Shown here one piece after another: positions 8,594 through 19,552 of a DNA stretch of 50,801 bases; position 1 is the stretch's first letter; every line of letters starts with the position of its first letter. The notes beneath the pieces were generated by a model. It did no database searches. It saw only the letters and a program-made list of their open reading frames with translations, and was not told the DNA's origin. The stretch is from JAKOQB01 sp036824465 (GTDB lineage Bacteria; Pseudomonadota; Gammaproteobacteria; Burkholderiales; Burkholderiaceae_F): positions 1-50,801 of the forward strand of contig DAITAC010000018.1 in assembly GCA_036824465.1 (NCBI GenBank), read 5' to 3'. Position numbers and translations under genes: made by a program.

Positions 8594-9364
8594 TCAAGCC
8601 GCCCTCATGCGCTCGATCATTTCGCGCCCGAATGCGCTGTAGGCCTGTGCTCCCTTGGATGCCGGGTCGTACACGACGCCGGGCATGCCGTAACTTGGCG
8701 CCTCGGCAAGACGCACATTGCGTGGAATGATGGTCTTGAACACCTTGTTGCCGAAATGTGCCTCGAGTTGATCCGACACCTGCTGCTGCAGCGTCATGCG
8801 CGGGTCGAACATCACACGCAGCAAACCGATGATCGAAAGCGACGGATTCAGGTTCGCATGCACGCGCTTGATGGTGTTCACGAGGTCGGTCAACCCCTCG
8901 AGCGCAAAGTACTCGCACTGCATTGGAATGATGACCCCATGCGTCGCGCAAAGCCCATTCAGTGTCAACAGCGAAAGCGAGGGCGGACAGTCGATAAGAA
9001 TGAAATCGTAATCGGCCTCGACGGCGGAGAGCGCTTCCTTCAATCGCAATTCGCGCCGCTCAACGTCCACCAGCTCCACTTCGGCGCCTGCCAGTTCGCG
9101 ATTGCCTGGCAAGAGATCGTACTTGCCAGGGTCTGAGCGTTGAAGAGCCTGTTTTACGGTCGACAAGCCGAGAAGTACTTCGTAGACGGATCGCTTCAAC
9201 TGACGCTTGTCGACCCCGCTTCCCATCGTTGCATTGCCCTGCGGGTCGAGATCGACGAGAAGCACACGCTGCCCCTGCGCGGCAAGTCCGGCCGCGAGGT
9301 TGACGCTCGTTGTCGTTTTGCCGACGCCACCTTTCTGGTTGGCGATGCAGAAAATTCGCGCCAC
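8594..9364 (-). CDS. parA: Chromosome partitioning ATPase ParA
   Basis: A ParA/Soj-family ATPase of 256 residues. It has a deviant Walker A KGGVGKTT (residues 11-18), Walker A' around VDLDPQGN, and Walker B in FILIDCPPSL. It lacks the N-terminal DNA-binding extension of plasmid ParA proteins, as expected for a chromosomal Soj-type protein. It binds nucleoid DNA in the ATP state and is stimulated by ParB at parS. The gene heads the parA-GNAT-parB operon, 198 bases after rsmG. Confidence 0.96.
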   Translation of the reverse strand: MARIFCIANQKGGVGKTTTSVNLAAGLAAQGQRVLLVDLDPQGNATMGSGVDKRQLKRSVYEVLLGLSTVKQALQRSDPGKYDLLPGNRELAGAEVELVDVERRELRLKEALSAVEADYDFILIDCPPSLSLLTLNGLCATHGVIIPMQCEYFALEGLTDLVNTIKRVHANLNPSLSIIGLLRVMFDPRMTLQQQVSDQLEAHFGNKVFKTIIPRNVRLAEAPSYGMPGVVYDPASKGAQAYSAFGREMIERMRAA

Positions 9365-9562
9365 GGTGCCGCCCTGTTCTCGAATTTAGCTCGTGCCGCA
9401 GACTGCCCATCGCCGTTCAGCACGGCGATCTGGTGAACAACGGCGTGAATGATCCGTTGGACTCGCCGCTCTGATCAGTGCGACACGCCGTCCGGAGCGC
9501 GCGATTCTACGTTCCGCCTCCGAGTACGCGTTGCACATGCCCCGCGCGTTTCAACCCGGATG

Positions 9563-10162
9563 TCACTTCAACCGCAGCACAGCGATATTTCTGGTCTCGT
9601 TCAGCCCCGGCACTTCCACTCGCACCAGGTCTGAAAGCTCAACCGATGGCGGCAGATCGGCCGCCTCTCGTGCGAGCGCCGGCCCCTTCATGGCGAGCCA
9701 CACGCCGTCGGAACGAAGTAGATGTCGCGTCCACTCGACGAAATCCCGCAGCGAGGAAAAGGCGCGCGCGACGATGACGTCGAACGGTTGCGCCCGCCAT
9801 TGCTCGACACGCGCATGCGCGATTTCGACGTTCTTCAATCGCAGCTCTACGCGCGCCTGGGTCAGGAATGCGCACTTTTTCTTGACCGCATCCAGCAGCG
9901 TCACTTGAACTTCAGGACATGCAACAGCGATCGGGATGCCAGGCAAGCCCCCACCCGATCCAACGTCCAGCAACCTTGCGCCGGGTTTGACGCAGACTTT
10001 GCGAATGAGCGGAACAACGGCAAGCGAATCGAGCAGATGATGGGTCGCGATCTCGTCAATCGCGCGAATCGCCGTCAGGTTGTGGACCACACTCCACTTC
10101 TGCAGCAGTCCGGAGAAGTCCGCGAGCTGGCGCGCCTGCTCGGCGGTGATCTCAACGCCCAT
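9563..10162 (-). CDS. rsmG: 16S rRNA (guanine527-N7)-methyltransferase
   Basis: RsmG (GidB) methylates G527 of 16S rRNA with S-adenosylmethionine. The protein is 199 residues from the ATG at 10162. The SAM-binding motif DVGSGGGLPGIPIA and the upstream NLTAIR motif are both present. This start is a little short at the N-terminus compared with relatives. The in-frame codons upstream (back to the mnmG stop at 10200) also look coding, but only ATT, CTG and CTC are available as starts there. The gene follows mnmG by 37 bases, the usual gidAB pairing. Confidence 0.93.
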   Translation of the reverse strand: MGVEITAEQARQLADFSGLLQKWSVVHNLTAIRAIDEIATHHLLDSLAVVPLIRKVCVKPGARLLDVGSGGGLPGIPIAVACPEVQVTLLDAVKKKCAFLTQARVELRLKNVEIAHARVEQWRAQPFDVIVARAFSSLRDFVEWTRHLLRSDGVWLAMKGPALAREAADLPPSVELSDLVRVEVPGLNETRNIAVLRLK

Positions 10163-10199
10163 CAGGGCCGCGCGCTGCTTGATCAGGAGCGGTTCAATT

Positions 10200-12158
<1,959 letters not shown>

Positions 12159-12245
12159 GTGAGGACTGGGAGGTTGGGAAACGCGAGCACAAGGAGGCTC
12201 GAGTGCACAAATTATAGGCAGCCTGCCACGCCGGCACGTGCAAGA

Positions 12246-12261
12246 CGTTTCACGTGAAACG
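12246..12261. promoter_or_regulatory. parS centromere-like site
   Basis: A perfect 16-base palindrome, cGTTTCACGTGAAACg. It contains the GTTTCACGTGAAAC core recognised by chromosomal ParB proteins across many bacteria. It lies in the intergenic region upstream of mnmG, about 4.5 kb from parB, as is common for origin-proximal parS sites. It is the only full match I found in the window. Confidence 0.95.
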
Positions 12262-12295
12262 CTTTCGTTGCTGCCCGCGATGTTGCCGGCCGGTT

Positions 12296-13741
12296 CTAGT
12301 TCTCGAAGACCGGTTCAAACAGCGTGCCTGAAACCCGAACGTCGGTCGGCGCTACTGCGCCGGCCGAAGACACTTCAGCGCGCAGGACTCCGCCAATGCC
12401 GAGGTTTCGCTCGATGCCAATCGTCCCCCTGACCAGCAACGCGCCGGACGTTCCGAGGATATCCTTGATGCGCACACTCCCGGACGAAATGCCGGCAATC
12501 GCCTCGAGGTCACCAAATCGCGTCGCCCCGCCATTTCCGCTTTCGGTTGCCTGAACCGCCCGCGCTCCGAGATTGATCCCGTTTAGGGCGGCGAAACGTA
12601 TCTGGACCTTGCCTGACGCAGAAATACGATCCAGCGCCTCTCCAAGCGTGGCCCCCCGGCTCGACAGCGCGCCGCTCGATTCCATCACGCCCTGAATTGG
12701 TAGTGGCACATTGACGTTGGCGGGGAGATTCGAGCGCCTGCGCAGTTCGCGCTGAACTGCGGTCAGATCGATATTCGTCGTTTGCACGGTCCCTCGCAGC
12801 ACCCACTCCGCGGACTTGACGGCTTGCAGGCTTCCGGTCACGACGCCGAGGAATCCGTTTGCAGAATAGCTGTCCACCTGCAATTGCCCGGGGCCAAACG
12901 ACCCTTCGGCGGAAACTTCGTTCCAGTCGAGGGATGGCCCGAAGGGCGGACGCCACTGGAATGCTCTCAACCGGAACGTAACTGGCGCGGCAGGGACAAT
13001 CGAAACGCCAAGCTCCATCCGGCCACCGGTGCCGAGTTCTGCCAGCGTGAGCCTCGAAAATGATTCTCCCTCCGAACGCTCGGCAGTGATCTGATATCGG
13101 CCCGGCAGGAGACCTGCGTCACGGAATCTGACGTTCTCGAAGCGAATCGTTGTGATCGACCCGGGGACTGCGGCCGAGAGTGCGGGAACTGCGCGCATCA
13201 ACGCAAACGCCCCTGCCGTGGTCATTTCGACAGGCCCGACCGTTGCCTCCCCCCATACCCATCCTGCCCCCTGTACGACCCGGGCAAGACTCGCCCAGCT
13301 AAAGCGGAGCGAAATGTTGTCCACCTTGAACAGGCCGTCGGCTTCGATCCCATCAATCACCAGGCGTGGCGTCGGTACCAAACGCAGACCCGCACCTGCG
13401 ACATGAACAGGCTGCCCAACCGCCCGGGTGAGGCGGCTTGAAATCCCGTCTGCGGACGTTTGCTGCCAAAGGGGTGACAAAGCCCCGAACCCGATATATG
13501 CGAGGACCGTGAGGGCAGCCAAAGCAGCAATGCCGAAAGCCCAATGACGGAAGCTGCGAAAGACATCCGGCCGGGGGTGTGGCGACTCTCCGTCTGCGTC
13601 GGCACGCGCTCGCACTTCCTGCGCGTCAAGCCGATCGGGAACATTGATCGACGTGATCGCGAAGTCCGTGATGACCGAAGCTTCCGGAATGATGTTGCGC
13701 CGCTCTGGCATCTGTGAGTGCTCACTGTCAGGAGTCGACAT
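12296..13741 (-). CDS. AsmA-like inner-membrane-anchored protein
   Basis: A 481-residue protein from the ATG at 13741, which has AAGGTGAG about ten bases upstream. An upstream in-frame GTG at 13894 is less likely. One membrane span (about residues 66-86, FGIAALAALTVLAYIGFGAL) follows a 60-residue cytoplasmic tail. The rest is a long periplasmic region rich in beta strands, with DLxxV-like repeats and the GALSSRGATLGEALDRISASGKVQI segment typical of AsmA-family proteins. Those proteins belong to the repeating beta-groove (TamB/AsmA) group linked to lipid transport to the outer membrane. The assignment is by pattern only; the role here is inferred. Confidence 0.65.
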   Translation of the reverse strand: MSTPDSEHSQMPERRNIIPEASVITDFAITSINVPDRLDAQEVRARADADGESPHPRPDVFRSFRHWAFGIAALAALTVLAYIGFGALSPLWQQTSADGISSRLTRAVGQPVHVAGAGLRLVPTPRLVIDGIEADGLFKVDNISLRFSWASLARVVQGAGWVWGEATVGPVEMTTAGAFALMRAVPALSAAVPGSITTIRFENVRFRDAGLLPGRYQITAERSEGESFSRLTLAELGTGGRMELGVSIVPAAPVTFRLRAFQWRPPFGPSLDWNEVSAEGSFGPGQLQVDSYSANGFLGVVTGSLQAVKSAEWVLRGTVQTTNIDLTAVQRELRRRSNLPANVNVPLPIQGVMESSGALSSRGATLGEALDRISASGKVQIRFAALNGINLGARAVQATESGNGGATRFGDLEAIAGISSGSVRIKDILGTSGALLVRGTIGIERNLGIGGVLRAEVSSAGAVAPTDVRVSGTLFEPVFEN

Positions 13742-13920
13742 TGAGTATGCGCTCACCTTCGCGCTTGCGCGCTTTACTGGTGCAACCGATCCGTCAACCT
13801 GTCGGGCATTGTATCGACTTGCTAACTGACAGTGCAGAGCGTGCGGCGGCTGAGACCGGCCGGGCCTCGGAAAAGGGGCTTTGACCACATACACCCAGTC
13901 CGGCGCAAGCCGTGCGGACC

Positions 13921-15756
13921 TTAGCCCGAAAGCCGGGAGACAAATCGAGCGCGTGTCGATTCAAGTTGCATGGGCAGCCTTGCCCCCAGTCTGCCGAAGA
14001 GCTCGCGATGGGACTCCAGTTCACGCTGCCAATCCGCCACTTCGATTCGCGTGATCTGTTCGTACTCGGAACGCGAAAAATCGAGCCCATCCCAGGTCAG
14101 ATCATCGTAGGCGGGCGACACACCAAACAGATGCTCTGCGCCCTTCGCCTGCCCTTGGATGCGGCCCACGATCCATTCGAGAACCCGCATGTTCTCGGAG
14201 AAGCCGGCCCAGATGAACCGCCCGGAACTGTCGGTGCGGAACCAGTTGACGCAGAAGACCTTCGGCAAGCTTGCACCGGCTTTCTCAAGCTCAGCACCGA
14301 GATCGAGCCAGTGCTGAAAATAGTCTCCCATGTGATATCCGCAGAACGGCAGCATCGCAAACGGATCGCGGCGGAGTACCCCTTGGGCTCCCGCTTGCGC
14401 GGCCGTCGTTTCCGAACCCATCGTCGCGGCCATATAGACGCCCTCAGTCCAGCTGCGGGCCTCAGTGACTAACGGCACCGTCGTCGAGCGACGTCCGCCG
14501 AAAACAAACGCATCGATCGGCACGCCGTTCGGATCCTGCCAGTCGACATCGATTGACGGACACTGACTGGAAGCGACCGTAAAGCGCGCATTGGGGTGGG
14601 CTGCCTTGCGGCCACAATCCGGCGTCCAGTCATTGCCTTGCCAGTCGAGGGCGTGCGTCGGCGCGGGCCCCATCCCTTCCCACCAAACGTCGCCATCATC
14701 GGTCAAGGCAACGTTGGTGAAGATGACGTTCTCGTCCAGCATCGCCATCGCATTGGGATTGGTCTTGTGACCCGTTCCCGGCGCGACGCCAAAGCATCCG
14801 GACTCTGGATTGATCGCGTACAGACGGCCGTCGGCGTGGGGCTTGATCCAGGCGATATCTTCACCGATCGTCGTCACCTTCCAGTGCGCGAACTCCTTCG
14901 GAGGAATCAGCATCGCAAAATTGGTCTTGCCACATGCGGAAGGAAAGGCCGCGCCAATGTGATACTTGCGTCCGTTCGGCGCAGTCACCGCAAGTATCAA
15001 CATGTGCTCCGCCAGCCAACCATGGTCACGACCCATGGTTGACGCGATTCGCAGCGCAAGGCATTTCTTGCCCAGCAGCGCGTTGCCGCCGTACCCCGAA
15101 CCGAAACTCCAGATCTCGCGCGACTGCGGGAAGTGCACGATGTATTTGGTCGAATTGCAGGGCCAGGGAACATCAGCCTCGCCCGGCACTAGTGGTTTGC
15201 CCACCGAGTGCACGCATGGCACAAAGTCGCCGTCGTCTCCAAGTACGTCGTAAACCGCGCGGCCCATGCGTGTCATCAGCCGCATGTTGACCACGACATA
15301 AGGGCTGTCGGACAGCTCGACCCCGAGCTGCGCAATGTGCGAACCCAGCGGACCCATCGAAAATGGAATCACGTACATGGTTCGGCCGCGCATGCAGCCC
15401 GCAAACACCTGGTTCAGTGTGGTGCGCATCTCGCCCGGCGCGACCCAGTTGTTGGTCGGACCGGCGTCGGCCTCTTTCTCGGCGCAGATGAAAGTCCGAT
15501 CCTCGACCCGCGCGACGTCAGACGGGTCCGACCAAGCGAGAAAGGAGTTTGGCCGCTTATTCGGATTCAGTCGGCGCATCGTTCCCGCCTTCACCAGCTC
15601 CTCGCATAGCCGGTCCGACTCTTCCTGTGAGCCGTCGCACCAGACGACGCGGTCCGGCTGAGTCAGGCGGGCAATGTCCGCCACCCAGTTGATCAGCTTT
15701 TCTTGCCGAACGTACCAAGGGGCCCCGATTCGTTGCTCGGTATGAACAGCACTCAT
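13921..15756 (-). CDS. pckG: Phosphoenolpyruvate carboxykinase (GTP)
   Basis: Converts oxaloacetate and GTP to phosphoenolpyruvate, CO2 and GDP for gluconeogenesis. At 611 residues it has the length of the GTP-dependent class. The P-loop is FPSACGKTNFAML (residues 271-283), the GTP-type sequence rather than the ATP-type. The NTP-binding region further on has NWFRTDSSGRFIWAGF. The ATG at 15756 is clear. It faces a divergent hydroxyacid dehydrogenase across 253 bases. PEP carboxykinase fits a cell that grows on amino and organic acids, as the rest of the window suggests. Confidence 0.97.
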   Translation of the reverse strand: MSAVHTEQRIGAPWYVRQEKLINWVADIARLTQPDRVVWCDGSQEESDRLCEELVKAGTMRRLNPNKRPNSFLAWSDPSDVARVEDRTFICAEKEADAGPTNNWVAPGEMRTTLNQVFAGCMRGRTMYVIPFSMGPLGSHIAQLGVELSDSPYVVVNMRLMTRMGRAVYDVLGDDGDFVPCVHSVGKPLVPGEADVPWPCNSTKYIVHFPQSREIWSFGSGYGGNALLGKKCLALRIASTMGRDHGWLAEHMLILAVTAPNGRKYHIGAAFPSACGKTNFAMLIPPKEFAHWKVTTIGEDIAWIKPHADGRLYAINPESGCFGVAPGTGHKTNPNAMAMLDENVIFTNVALTDDGDVWWEGMGPAPTHALDWQGNDWTPDCGRKAAHPNARFTVASSQCPSIDVDWQDPNGVPIDAFVFGGRRSTTVPLVTEARSWTEGVYMAATMGSETTAAQAGAQGVLRRDPFAMLPFCGYHMGDYFQHWLDLGAELEKAGASLPKVFCVNWFRTDSSGRFIWAGFSENMRVLEWIVGRIQGQAKGAEHLFGVSPAYDDLTWDGLDFSRSEYEQITRIEVADWQRELESHRELFGRLGARLPMQLESTRARFVSRLSG

Positions 15757-16009
15757 GAAACTGGTCTCCGTTGGGCGGGACCGGGGAGGGTCGGTCCGCT
15801 GGCTGAGGTTTCTCGGTACAAGCGGCCTACCGGAATAGGCAGCCCCACCGCCGAAAGCGTAATGAGTTTAACCTTGACTCCGGCGCTCGCGAGACGAACT
15901 GCAACGCCGCATGCGGTTGAATCGCTGCCGTTCGTGAGAAAGATCAAGACCGTTGTCCACAAATGCCGTTGCTTAGCACCAGCAGGCGATCTCGACAGGC
16001 GAATTTCCC
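15757..16009. promoter_or_regulatory. Divergent promoter region of pckG and the dehydrogenase
   Basis: This 253-base gap separates two divergently transcribed genes, so it must carry both promoters. A small inverted repeat, GCCTA-N6-TAGGC, is at 15825-15840 and could be an operator. I found no convincing sigma-70 boxes. A short TTG-initiated frame (15962 to 15753) overlaps the pckG start by ATGA but has no ribosome binding site. Confidence 0.45.
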
Positions 16010-17008
16010 ATGCGCGTTGCCGTCCTTGACGATTATCAGGATGTAGTCCGGCATCTGGATTGCTTCCAGGTCCTTGGTGCTCACGAGGTGCGCGTATTCA
16101 ATCAGGCAGCCGCGGGTGTCGGGCAGCTCGCCGTACGGCTGAAGGACGCCGAGGCTCTGGTTCTGATTCGCGAACGAACGCGAATCACCGACGCGCTGCT
16201 GTCGCGACTCCCCAAACTGAAGCTGATCAGCCAGACCGGCAAGGTCGGAGCGCATGTCGATCTCGAGTCCTGCACGCGCCGCGGAATCGCGGTGGCGGAG
16301 TCACAGGGTTATTCAGTCGCCACCGCTGAGTTCACCTGGCTGCTGATCTTGGCCGCCTTGAGGCGCCTGCCCGCGTACATGGCAAACCTGTACGCGGGAC
16401 ACTGGCAGCGCAGTGTGCCGCCGCGAGCGGACTGGCCGCTTGCAGGCTTGGGCGAGACGGTCGCTGGCAAGACTCTCGGAGTCTGGGGTTACGGACGCAT
16501 TGGCCGCATCGTCGCCGGCTTCGGTCGCGCGTTCGGGATGGACGTTCTGATCCATGGCCGCGCGGGTTCGCTGGCGCAGGCCGCTGCAGACGGGTATCGG
16601 GCCGCCGCTGACCGCGGAGAGTTCTTCAGCGCAAGCGACGTCATCAGCCTTCACCTGCGCTTGCTGGATTCGACTCGCGGCTGCGTGACAGCGACCGACC
16701 TCGCGCGCATGAAACCGACTGCGCTGATTGTGAACACGAGTCGCGCCGAATTGATTGCGCCAGGCGCGCTCGTATCCGCGCTTGAGGCCGGGCGACCGGG
16801 ACTGGCGGCGATCGACGTCTATGAGCGCGAACCTGTTTCCGCTGACGAGGCGCTCTTGCGTCTGCCAAACGCGATCTGCACGCCGCATCTGGGCTTCACC
16901 GAACGCCATGCGTACGAGACGTTGCTGTCCGGCGCGTTTGAAAATATCGCATCGTTTGCCCGCGGCGCGCCGACCAACATCGTTAACGACGTCGTCCCCA
17001 AGAAATGA
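16010..17008 (+). CDS. D-2-hydroxyacid dehydrogenase family protein
   Basis: A 332-residue NAD(P)-dependent oxidoreductase of the D-isomer 2-hydroxyacid dehydrogenase family (phosphoglycerate, lactate and glyoxylate dehydrogenase relatives). The Rossmann motif GYGRIGR is at 160-166. The catalytic triad is visible: Arg245 in NTSRAELI, Glu274 in DVYEREPV, and His293 in CTPHLGF. There is no ACT or regulatory C-terminal domain, so it is not a classical SerA. The substrate cannot be told from sequence. It stands alone, with a terminator-like hairpin right after the stop. Confidence 0.88.
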   Translation: MRVAVLDDYQDVVRHLDCFQVLGAHEVRVFNQAAAGVGQLAVRLKDAEALVLIRERTRITDALLSRLPKLKLISQTGKVGAHVDLESCTRRGIAVAESQGYSVATAEFTWLLILAALRRLPAYMANLYAGHWQRSVPPRADWPLAGLGETVAGKTLGVWGYGRIGRIVAGFGRAFGMDVLIHGRAGSLAQAAADGYRAAADRGEFFSASDVISLHLRLLDSTRGCVTATDLARMKPTALIVNTSRAELIAPGALVSALEAGRPGLAAIDVYEREPVSADEALLRLPNAICTPHLGFTERHAYETLLSGAFENIASFARGAPTNIVNDVVPKK

Positions 17009-17011
17009 AAA

Positions 17012-17031
17012 GGCCGGTCGGTTGACCGGCC
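17012..17031 (-). terminator. Hairpin terminator after the cold-shock gene
   Basis: An 8-bp GC-rich stem (GGCCGGTC / GACCGGCC) with a 4-base loop. On the minus strand it is followed by TTTT, so it best serves the cold-shock gene that ends at 17054. It starts four bases after the stop of the plus-strand dehydrogenase and may help stop that transcript too. Confidence 0.75.
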
Positions 17032-17053
17032 ATGTCACGAGCGGGTAGACAAA

Positions 17054-17260
17054 TCAACTGATCGGATTGATCTCAACCGCCTGCGGACCCTTCTGCCCCT
17101 GCTGCACCTGGTATTCCACGCGCTGATTCTCCTTCAGCGTGCGGAAGCCTTTGGCCTTGATCCCGCTGTAGTGTGCAAACAGATCCGCGCCGCCGTCGTC
17201 CGGCTTGATAAACCCGAATCCCTTGGTCTCGTTGAACCATTTCACGGTGCCTGTCGGCAT
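17054..17260 (-). CDS. Cold-shock domain protein (CspA family)
   Basis: A 68-residue single-stranded nucleic-acid-binding protein made of one cold-shock domain. RNP1 is KGFGFI (residues 13-18) and RNP2 is the DLFAHYS variant. The start MPTGTVKWFNETKGFGFI is universal in the family, so I chose the ATG at 17260. It has AGTGAGAG upstream, and I rejected the longer frame from 17305. Such proteins act as RNA chaperones. About 225 bases of untranslated or intergenic sequence lie upstream, where a long cold-shock leader could be present. A hairpin terminator follows. Confidence 0.95.
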   Translation of the reverse strand: MPTGTVKWFNETKGFGFIKPDDGGADLFAHYSGIKAKGFRTLKENQRVEYQVQQGQKGPQAVEINPIS

Positions 17261-17486
17261 AGAGCTCTCACTTGGATGAACACGGGAAGCGCCCGCGGCG
17301 CGCAAGCGATTGGTGCGTAATAACTGGGGAGTACTGCGACAGGAACTTCAATGGGGACAAGGCGCCGGAAGCGCGAGTGAGCTTAGATGCCTTGAGACCG
17401 AGCAAGCACTTGGAGCCAGATAACACGGCGCAGAAATCGACTGCAGGATGAAAACTACCTCATTCATTGCAGTGGCGCCAGAGGGG

Positions 17487-18506
17487 TCAGCCAGTTGGCC
17501 TCCGGAAAACACCACCGTATTCGCGGGGCTGCAGCGCCCACGCTGCAAGCAGGGATGCCTCGCGCTCTCTGGACAGACCGCCGAGGAGGCCGTTGTCCGC
17601 CCGCTGTCCGATCCACCTCCAGGTGTCGCGAACCGTTTCCTCGAGCGAACGGAGGCTCAGCCCGGCTGACCAGGCGCGCGCGCCATCGATTTGTGCAATG
17701 CCGAGATCGTCATCTCCCGCCCACAACGGCAGATCCGTCCAGGGCCGCACACCGTGCCTGGCCAGGAAGTCCGTGGCAACCCAGACGGGGACCGCGTCCA
17801 CACCCAATGAGCGGGCGCACGACGACAGGAATTCCGCCAGTGTCAGCGATCGCCGCGGCCCGACCGCGTTGAATAGGCCTCCGACCTCGCGCTGCACAAG
17901 GTCGACGATCCAGCACGCCAGGTCCCGTGCGTCGATGAACTGGATCGGATACTGCGGCACATCCGGAGCGAGCAAGGTTCCACCTTGCGCGCAGCGGCGC
18001 ACCCAGTACGAAAAGCGCTCGGTCGGATCGTGCGGCCCGACAATCAGCCCTGGTCGAATGAGCAGCGCCCGTGGTCCAAAGACGTCTTGCACGACCGACT
18101 CGCATGCTGCTTTCAGCGCGCCATAGTTGGCCAGGACATCTTCCGTGGCGGGGTCGTCCAGCACCGAGACTTGTGCGTCTTCCGTGAGACCCGCGCGCGA
18201 AAGGTCGCTGTACACGCTGACACTCGAGACAAACACGTAGCGCCGGGATCCAGACGACAATCGCTCGACCGACTGCCGCACGATGCGCGGAACGTAGCCG
18301 CAGGTATCGATCACCGCGTCCCAGTTTCGATCGCCCAGCGGGTCCAGACCGCCGTCACGATCACCGTGCAATTGCTCGACGTCTCGAAATGCGTCAGGTG
18401 CAGTGCGGCCACGGTTGAACAATGTGACGTCATGCCCGCCTGCGCGCGCGGCGTCGACCAGATGGCGCCCCAGGAAGCGCGTGCCGCCGATGATCAGAAT
18501 TCTCAT
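17487..18506 (-). CDS. NAD-dependent epimerase/dehydratase family protein
   Basis: A 339-residue extended short-chain dehydrogenase/reductase. The N-terminal nucleotide site GGTRFLGRH (residues 7-15) follows MRILII, which fixes the start at 18506; a frame reading further upstream is not coding-like. YGALK supplies the YxxxK catalytic pair. Its ATG overlaps the AbrB-like gene stop in an ATGA, so it is translationally coupled to that gene. The substrate is unknown; sugar-nucleotide epimerase or isoflavone-reductase-like roles are both compatible. Confidence 0.85.
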   Translation of the reverse strand: MRILIIGGTRFLGRHLVDAARAGGHDVTLFNRGRTAPDAFRDVEQLHGDRDGGLDPLGDRNWDAVIDTCGYVPRIVRQSVERLSSGSRRYVFVSSVSVYSDLSRAGLTEDAQVSVLDDPATEDVLANYGALKAACESVVQDVFGPRALLIRPGLIVGPHDPTERFSYWVRRCAQGGTLLAPDVPQYPIQFIDARDLACWIVDLVQREVGGLFNAVGPRRSLTLAEFLSSCARSLGVDAVPVWVATDFLARHGVRPWTDLPLWAGDDDLGIAQIDGARAWSAGLSLRSLEETVRDTWRWIGQRADNGLLGGLSREREASLLAAWALQPREYGGVFRRPTG

Positions 18507-19552
18507 TGACGTCGCAGCAGGAATCCGACCGCACGATAAAGCGCGCCGATCGTCAACACGACCACAGCCATCCGGATTGCGTGAAACGCCGACACGATCG
18601 GCGCACCGAGCTGCAGCACCTTGGCGGTGATCGCCATCTCGCCGATGCCGCCAGGCGTTGTCGCGAGGATCATGGTGGACGCAGCGGCGTCGCTGGCGAA
18701 CGCTAGTGCCCAACCGAACGACGCGGCTGCGGCAAGATAGCCGAGCGTGATCAATGCGACCATCGACAGATAGCGCGGCGCGGCGCGGAAGAACTCACGC
18801 GAGAAGCGCGCGCCGAGCGCCACACCAATCAGCAATTGCCCGGCATTCACGATCGACGTTGGCAGCGCAGAAAATGTCTGGCCGCCTGCGGTTATTGCCC
18901 CGGCGACCAGCAGCGGCCCGATCATCCAGGCGTTCGGCGCGTTCAGGCGCAACAGCACGATCGCGCCGCCCCCAGTCACGGCAGCGAGAGCGATGAATCC
19001 GACGAGATTGAATTCGCGCGCCGCCGGGGAATAGACATCAACACCATGGACGCCAAGCGACTGCAGCGTGAACGGCACGATCAACGCCACCAGCATGATG
19101 CGCAGGCTGTGTGCGGCCGCAACTCGATCGACCCGTACACCATGCCGTTCAGCCTGCGCCGCCATTTCGCTTGCACCGCCGATCGCCATCGCAAAGAAGC
19201 TGGTGGCCCCGTCTTCGCCGGTCGACCGATGCAGTGCCAGCGCACCGGCCAGGCCAAGTGCGATAACGAACACGACGTTGAGCGCGATCCATGGTGCCAG
19301 CCGCAGCACTTCGCGCGTGACCTCTGGAGTGAAGTAAAGGCCAAGCGCGGCGCCGATGATCCACTGCCCTGCATCGCGCGCCCGCGGCGGAGCCGGAAGT
19401 TCAACGCCGGACATCCGCGCGCCGGCCACCGCAAGCAACGGGCCCGTGAACCACGGCAATGGAATGCCGAGCCACACCGCCAATTGCGCGCCCGCGAGCG
19501 CACAGGTCAGGGTAACCGCTGCGCGCAGCGGCGACGCCCGCAGTTTGTTCAA
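18503..19552 (-). CDS. AbrB-family polytopic membrane protein
   Basis: A 349-residue membrane protein with about ten spans. It contains two copies of the AbrB duplication, seen as PWFTGPLLAVAGARM near the N-terminus and NAWMIGPLLVAGAITAGG in the second half. Proteins of this family (often labelled putative ammonia monooxygenase) have no proven function; a transport role is likely. The start is TTG at 19552, inside a TTGA overlap with the preceding hydrolase gene. A second 4-base overlap joins it to the epimerase gene, so the three genes form one coupled operon. Confidence 0.82.
   Translation of the reverse strand: MNKLRASPLRAAVTLTCALAGAQLAVWLGIPLPWFTGPLLAVAGARMSGVELPAPPRARDAGQWIIGAALGLYFTPEVTREVLRLAPWIALNVVFVIALGLAGALALHRSTGEDGATSFFAMAIGGASEMAAQAERHGVRVDRVAAAHSLRIMLVALIVPFTLQSLGVHGVDVYSPAAREFNLVGFIALAAVTGGGAIVLLRLNAPNAWMIGPLLVAGAITAGGQTFSALPTSIVNAGQLLIGVALGARFSREFFRAAPRYLSMVALITLGYLAAAASFGWALAFASDAAASTMILATTPGGIGEMAITAKVLQLGAPIVSAFHAIRMAVVVLTIGALYRAVGFLLRRQ

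Noticed and set aside
15753..15962. A 69-codon frame that overlaps the pckG start by ATGA, possibly a leader peptide
   Set aside because: The only start is TTG, there is no ribosome binding site, and the peptide matches nothing I know. The overlap is probably chance.
18507..18713. N-terminal extension of the epimerase to 18713
   Set aside because: The Rossmann start MRILIIGGTRFLG is at 18506. The extension is antisense-frame-like and lies inside the AbrB-like gene.
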